Shown here one piece after another: positions 60,325-64,000 of a stretch of 64,000 nucleotides of DNA. Source of the DNA: an uncultured Lachnospira sp. GTDB taxonomy: Bacteria; Bacillota; Clostridia; Lachnospirales; Lachnospiraceae. Where the stretch lies: NCBI GenBank assembly GCA_910587485.1, contig CAJUKN010000001.1:103783-167782 (forward strand). Reading direction: 5' to 3'. A program made the position numbers and the translations under genes. The notes under the pieces were generated by a model. It was given only the letters and a program-made list of their open reading frames with translations, made no database searches and had not been told where the DNA came from. The first letter of the stretch is position 1, and each line of letters starts with the position of its first letter.

Positions 60325-61230
60325 ATGTCTATTACAGATGAGATAGCAACATTAAAAAAAGAAAAAAATGCCGTTATTCTTGCTCACTATTACGTTGATG
60401 AAGAAGTACAAAATATTGCAGATTATGTAGGGGATTCATTTTATTTAAGCAAAATTGCAACCAAAACAGATGCAGATATAATCGTATTTTGCGGGGTTGA
60501 ATTTATGGGAGAAAGCGCGAAGATTTTAAACCCATCAAAAAGAGTATTTATGCCTGATGCATCGGCAGATTGTCCTATGGCGCATATGGCTTCAAAAGAA
60601 GAAATAATAAAAATTAAAAAAGAATATGATGATGTGGCAGTAGTTTGCTATATCAATTCAACAGCCGAATTAAAGACATTTTCTGATGTCTGTGTCACAT
60701 CTTCTAATGCTGTAAAGATTGTAAAAAACTTACCAAATAAAAATATTTATTTTATACCAGACAAAAATCTTGGTAGCTATGTTGCAAAGCAGCTTCCAGA
60801 CAAAAATATTATTTTAAATGATGGCTGCTGCCCAAGACATGTGGAAATTACAGCAGATATGGTTATAAAAGCAAAAGAAAATCACCCTGATGCCAAATTT
60901 GCAGCACATCCTGAATGTAGTGAAGAAGTATTAGTTTATGCAGATTACATAGGAAGTACATCAGGTATTATTGATTATGTGGTAAAGTCTTCATCAAAAG
61001 AATTTATTATTGGAACTGTTGACGGCGTATTTGCTGAGATTAAAAAGATTGCACCAGATAAAAAGTTGTATACGGTGAAAGAAGGTCAAATTTGTGAAAA
61101 TATGAAAAAGGTTAATTTAGAAAAAGTTTTAAAGGTTTTAAAGGATGAAACCAATGAAGTGTTTGTTGATGAGGAACTTGCAAGAAAATCAATGATGCCA
61201 TTGACAAGAATGCTTGAACTTGCAAAGTAG
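60325..61230 (+). CDS. nadA: Quinolinate synthase
   Basis: A 301-residue 4Fe-4S enzyme that condenses iminoaspartate with dihydroxyacetone phosphate to quinolinate. It starts MSITDEIATL behind GAGG. Motifs include VILAHYYVDEEVQNIADYVGD, cluster Cys in IIVFCGVEFMGESAKIL, ILNDGCCPRH and AAHPECSEEVL, and the C-terminal SMMPLTRML. First of nadA-nadB-nadC, which together make nicotinate mononucleotide from aspartate. A repressor of the NiaR type is encoded at the end of the cluster. Confidence 0.96.
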   Translation: MSITDEIATLKKEKNAVILAHYYVDEEVQNIADYVGDSFYLSKIATKTDADIIVFCGVEFMGESAKILNPSKRVFMPDASADCPMAHMASKEEIIKIKKEYDDVAVVCYINSTAELKTFSDVCVTSSNAVKIVKNLPNKNIYFIPDKNLGSYVAKQLPDKNIILNDGCCPRHVEITADMVIKAKENHPDAKFAAHPECSEEVLVYADYIGSTSGIIDYVVKSSSKEFIIGTVDGVFAEIKKIAPDKKLYTVKEGQICENMKKVNLEKVLKVLKDETNEVFVDEELARKSMMPLTRMLELAK

Positions 61231-61281
61231 CTTTTTAATAAACATAGAATGCGCAAAAACAGCGCAGAAATGAGGCTAAAT

Positions 61282-62613
61282 ATGAAAACGGATATATTGA
61301 TTGCAGGCTGTGGTTGTTCAGGTTTATATTGTGTGCTTAATCTTCCTAAAGATAGACACATTGTAATCATTACAAAATCAGATGTGGAAAGCAGTGATTC
61401 GTTTCTGGCACAGGGCGGAATGTGTATGCTTACCAAGGAGGAAGATTATAATTCATATTTTGAAGACACATTAAAAGCGGGTCATTATGAAAATGATAAA
61501 AAATCCGTTGAAATTATGATTCGTTCTTCGAGAGATGTTGTAGATGACCTTATATCACTGGGAGCAGATTTTCAAAGAGAAGCAGATGGAAGTCTTGCAT
61601 ATACAAGAGAAGGTGCACACAGTGCCAACAGAATTATTTTTCATAAAGATGTCACAGGCAAAGAAATTACAAGCCATTTGCTTGAGAAGGTAAAACAGTT
61701 AAGCAATGTGACAATTATTGAGTATACAACATTAATTGATATTATTAGTAAAGATAATGTCTGTTATGGTGCTGTTTTAAAATTGAAAGATGGCAGTTTA
61801 AAAAAAGTACAAGCGGAGTATGTAGTTCTTGCTACAGGTGGTGTTGGAGGCGTTTATAGACATTCCACAAACTTTAGACATCTTACAGGAGATGCGATTG
61901 CAATAGCTATAAATCATGGTATTTTATTAAAAGATATCAATTATGTTCAAATACACCCTACCACGCTTTATTTAGAAAAGCCAACAGACAGAAGTTTTTT
62001 GATATCAGAGTCTGTACGTGGCGAGGGTGCAAAACTATACGATAAAAATGGCAATCGCTTTGTCAATGAATTGCTGCCAAGAGATTTGCTTACCAATGAA
62101 ATTAAAAAGCAGATGGCTAAGGATGGAACAAATTTTGTATGGGAAGATTTAAGACCGATTAAAAAAGAAGAATTATTGTCACATTTTCCTAATATTGTAC
62201 AACATTGTAAAGAACATGGTTATGATGTATTTAAAGAATGTATACCAGTCGTTCCAGCACAACATTATTTTATGGGTGGAATTAAAGTAAATTATGAGAG
62301 TAAAACAAGCATGGAAAATTTATATGCTGTTGGTGAAACTGCCTGTAATGGAGTACATGGACGCAATCGTCTTGCCAGTAATTCATTGTTGGAAAGTCTT
62401 GTATTTGCAAAACGCGCTGCATTGGATATAGCCCAAAATGGAACAACAGACAACATATTAAATGTTGACCCATGCAATACACAAAAAAGGTCATTGAGTA
62501 GTAAAGATGTGGGTGTTATTGTAGATGATTGGTGTCTTGAGCAATATAAAGATGTTGAGGCATTGCAACGTTCTTATAAAGAAATTGTAAAAGAAAAATT
62601 AAATTATACATAA
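61282..62613 (+). CDS. nadB: L-aspartate oxidase
   Basis: A 443-residue FAD enzyme that oxidises aspartate to iminoaspartate for NadA. It starts MKTDILIAGCGCSGLY, the dinucleotide-binding GxGxxG. Further motifs: AQGGMCMLT, GAHSANRIIFHKD, VLATGGVGGVYRHST, VQIHPTTLYLEKP, SVRGEGAKLYD, and VYAVGE-type AVGETACNGVHGRNRLASNSLLE. The C-terminal helical domain is shorter than in E. coli. Immediately upstream is the tail of the repeated leader (GCGCAAAAACAGCGCAGAAA) without a clear first hairpin. It lies 51 bases after nadA. Confidence 0.96.
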   Translation: MKTDILIAGCGCSGLYCVLNLPKDRHIVIITKSDVESSDSFLAQGGMCMLTKEEDYNSYFEDTLKAGHYENDKKSVEIMIRSSRDVVDDLISLGADFQREADGSLAYTREGAHSANRIIFHKDVTGKEITSHLLEKVKQLSNVTIIEYTTLIDIISKDNVCYGAVLKLKDGSLKKVQAEYVVLATGGVGGVYRHSTNFRHLTGDAIAIAINHGILLKDINYVQIHPTTLYLEKPTDRSFLISESVRGEGAKLYDKNGNRFVNELLPRDLLTNEIKKQMAKDGTNFVWEDLRPIKKEELLSHFPNIVQHCKEHGYDVFKECIPVVPAQHYFMGGIKVNYESKTSMENLYAVGETACNGVHGRNRLASNSLLESLVFAKRAALDIAQNGTTDNILNVDPCNTQKRSLSSKDVGVIVDDWCLEQYKDVEALQRSYKEIVKEKLNYT

Positions 62614-62637
62614 TATAGAGTTTTTAATAAGTTGTTA

Positions 62638-62768
62638 TTTAACCTCATCAAGAAAGTTCCCCACTTCAATGCCGCAGAGACATAAGTGGTGGGTGGGGAC
62701 TTGCGTTGCGACAGCAGCTAGATGGTTTGAGCAAGTAGTATAGCGGATTGCGAATATCCGCTTTGACT
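62638..62768 (+). repeat. 125-bp dispersed repeat, copy 3
   Basis: It begins TTTAACCTCATCAAGAAAG and ends GATTGCGAATATCCGCTTT. The core CCCCACTT with AAGTGGTGGG makes a hairpin around ATGCCGCAGAGACAT. It interrupts the nad cluster between nadB and nadC. Confidence 0.75.
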
Positions 62769-62927
62769 AAGTTCTTATTTAATAATAACTAAAATAATTA
62801 GAACGAAATATATATTAAATAGTATTTAATTGTTGATTTGAAAATGAATATTGTTATAAATAAGAAAAAATATTTGTATATTTAGTTGGATTTTATAGGA
62901 TAAATAATATAAAAGTAAATAAGCATA

Positions 62928-63039
62928 GTGTGAAAAATAATTGCTTCACAAGTTCAATAAAATTTAACTAGCATTTGTGTCTGTGCGTTGTTTGACACAA
63001 AGTTACTAAATAAAAAGTAGTGTAGAAATGAGGATTAAA
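62928..63039 (+). promoter_or_regulatory. Repeated pseudoknot-like leader before nadC
   Basis: A first hairpin GTGTGAA/TTCACA (62928-62950) precedes the stem TTTGTGTC (62974-62981) and GACACAAA (62994-63001) with the 12-nt loop TGTGCGTTGTTT. The last nine loop bases pair to AAGTAGTGT (63015-63023) with several G-T wobbles. AGAAATGAGGATT follows. Confidence 0.75.
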
Positions 63040-63897
63040 ATGTTTGATAAAGTTACTTTAAAATTAAATGTAGACCCATATATTCTTAGTGCATTAAAAG
63101 AGGATATAACAAGTGAAGATGTTAGTACAAATAGTGTCATGCCAACGTTTCAGCTTGGCGAGGTGGATTTAATATGCAAGCAGGACGGCGTTATTTGCGG
63201 TTTGCAGGTCTTTTCAAGAGTATTTGAATTACTTGATGAAAATACAAAGATAGAGTTGTTTGTAAAGGATGGCGATAAAGTAAAAAAAGATATGCTTATG
63301 GCAAAAGTTACAGGAGATATTCGTGTTCTTTTATGTGGAGAGCGAACAGCACTGAATTATCTTCAGCGAATGAGTGGAATTGCAAGCTATACAAATTCCA
63401 TTGTTCAGTTGCTTGAAGGTACAAATATTCAATTACTTGACACAAGAAAGACAACGCCAAATAATAGAATATTTGAAAAATATGCAGTAAAGGTTGGTGG
63501 GGGCAACAATCACAGATATAATTTAACCGATGGAGTGTTGCTAAAAGATAATCATATAGGTGCTGCTGGAGGGGTTAAAGAAGCTGTTGCTATGGCAAAA
63601 GCGTATGCATCCTTTGTAAGAAAGATAGAAGTGGAAGTAGAAACGCTTGATATGGTTCAAGAAGCAGTTGAAGCAGGAGCGGATATTATTATGTTAGACA
63701 ATATGTCCCATGATATGATGAAAGAAGCGATTGACATTATTAACGGACGTGCGCAAGTTGAAGTTTCAGGCAATGTGACAAAAGAAAACATTGCAAAATT
63801 ATCAAATCTTTCTGTGGACTTTGTTTCAAGCGGAGCGCTTACACATTCAGCTCCAATAATGGATATTTCATTAAAAAACCTTCATCCAATAAGTTGA
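63040..63897 (+). CDS. nadC: Nicotinate-nucleotide pyrophosphorylase (carboxylating)
   Basis: A 285-residue enzyme that converts quinolinate and PRPP to nicotinate mononucleotide. It starts MFDKVTLKLNVD; an ATG four codons earlier lies within the leader. Motifs: LKEDITSEDVSTN, GERTALNYLQRMSGIAS, LDTRKTTPNNRIFEKYAVKVGGG, HRYNLTDGVLLKDNHI and AGADIIMLDNM, then VSSGALTHSAPIMDISLK. Length is normal. The NiaR-like gene follows after 19 bases. Confidence 0.97.
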   Translation: MFDKVTLKLNVDPYILSALKEDITSEDVSTNSVMPTFQLGEVDLICKQDGVICGLQVFSRVFELLDENTKIELFVKDGDKVKKDMLMAKVTGDIRVLLCGERTALNYLQRMSGIASYTNSIVQLLEGTNIQLLDTRKTTPNNRIFEKYAVKVGGGNNHRYNLTDGVLLKDNHIGAAGGVKEAVAMAKAYASFVRKIEVEVETLDMVQEAVEAGADIIMLDNMSHDMMKEAIDIINGRAQVEVSGNVTKENIAKLSNLSVDFVSSGALTHSAPIMDISLKNLHPIS

Positions 63898-63916
63898 TTT
63901 GCAGAGGTGGTAAAAA

Positions 63917-64000
63917 GTGAATGGAGAAGAGCGAAGAGAGAAGATAATCAATATTTTAAAATCAAGTGATATGCCGATATCAGGAATCAATCTTGCCAAA
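63917..64000 (+). CDS. niaR: NiaR/NadR-type transcriptional repressor, 3' truncated by window edge
   Basis: GTG at 63917 behind AGAGGTGG opens a frame running off the window, beginning MNGEERREKIINILKSSDM then PISGINLAK. This matches the first helices of the HTH_11 domain of NiaR (YrxA) niacin-responsive repressors, which control NAD synthesis genes in Firmicutes. Its place right after nadC supports this. Only 28 residues are visible, so the 3H effector domain cannot be checked. Confidence 0.75.
   Translation, partial: MNGEERREKIINILKSSDMPISGINLAK

Noticed and set aside
62974..63001. TTTGTGTC/GACACAAA before nadC as a NiaR operator
   Set aside because: The same inverted repeat occurs before pepD, and the equivalent stem before nadA has an unrelated sequence but the same loop length. 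It is better explained as the stem of the repeated leader RNA; I could not identify a separate NiaR site.
1..64000. tRNA, rRNA, prophage structural genes, replication origin
   Set aside because: Nothing with cloverleaf or rRNA signatures, no phage structural genes and no DnaA-box cluster or dnaA neighbourhood was seen, although a scan by eye can miss single tRNAs.

Overview
The window comes from a low-GC, spore-forming, motile anaerobe of the Firmicutes, most likely Lachnospiraceae. Evidence is gpr and spoIIP (endospore formation), two chemoreceptors, the GerMN-ComEC-HolA gene order, a membrane-anchored GH5 cellulase, and A/T-rich DNA with GGAGG-type ribosome binding sites. The genus cannot be fixed from the sequence alone.

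Layout. 1-9.7 kb is signalling: a truncated chemoreceptor, a Cache-PAS-GGDEF cyclase, an Agr-like GHKL kinase/LytTR regulator pair, and a second chemoreceptor translationally coupled to an FMN-binding lipoprotein. bioB (10-11 kb) has a BirA-like operator over its promoter. 11-17.7 kb is a retron-type defence locus on the minus strand (ARM/HEAT-like protein, winged-helix/SWIM protein, reverse transcriptase). A plus-strand promoter on the other side of the intergenic region drives a structured RNA that looks like the retron msr-msd. 18.5-25 kb carries a parvulin-like protein, a type IIA topoisomerase pair and an M24 peptidase. 25.0-31.5 kb is an imported, visibly GC-richer island: tnpV relic, HTH protein, OmpR-type regulator, kinase, ABC ATPase, FtsX-type permease and integrase relic. 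It is followed by a graveyard of defence and immunity genes (frameshifted hypothetical, hsdR relic, Imm7, SUKH-4-like). 34-48 kb is core: argH, yfhO, comEA, a WalRK-like two-component system, a GerMN lipoprotein, comEC, holA and the GH5 cellulase. 48-55 kb is accessory: VanZ, small hypotheticals, GNAT, P-loop kinase, a collapsed exonuclease gene, an orphan three-repeat CRISPR array, nitroreductase and an XRE membrane protein. 55-64 kb has rpsT, gpr, spoIIP, pepD and NAD biosynthesis (nadA, nadB, nadC) ending in a NiaR-type repressor that runs off the window.

Two signals stand out. First, the retron locus has a well-formed candidate ncRNA: 12-bp a1/a2 arms, a small msr hairpin and a 97-nt msd hairpin, with its own promoter divergent from the protein operon. 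Second, a repeated leader RNA lies directly upstream of the ribosome binding site of at least six unrelated genes (bioB, the topoisomerase A subunit, M24 peptidase, pepD, nadA, nadC), with decayed copies elsewhere. In five copies a hairpin has a 12-nt loop that can pair with the segment just before the Shine-Dalgarno, an H-type pseudoknot geometry. The stem sequence changes between copies while pairing is kept. I do not recognise this element as a named RNA family.

No tRNA or rRNA genes were seen. All family assignments were made by reading the sequence, without database searches.
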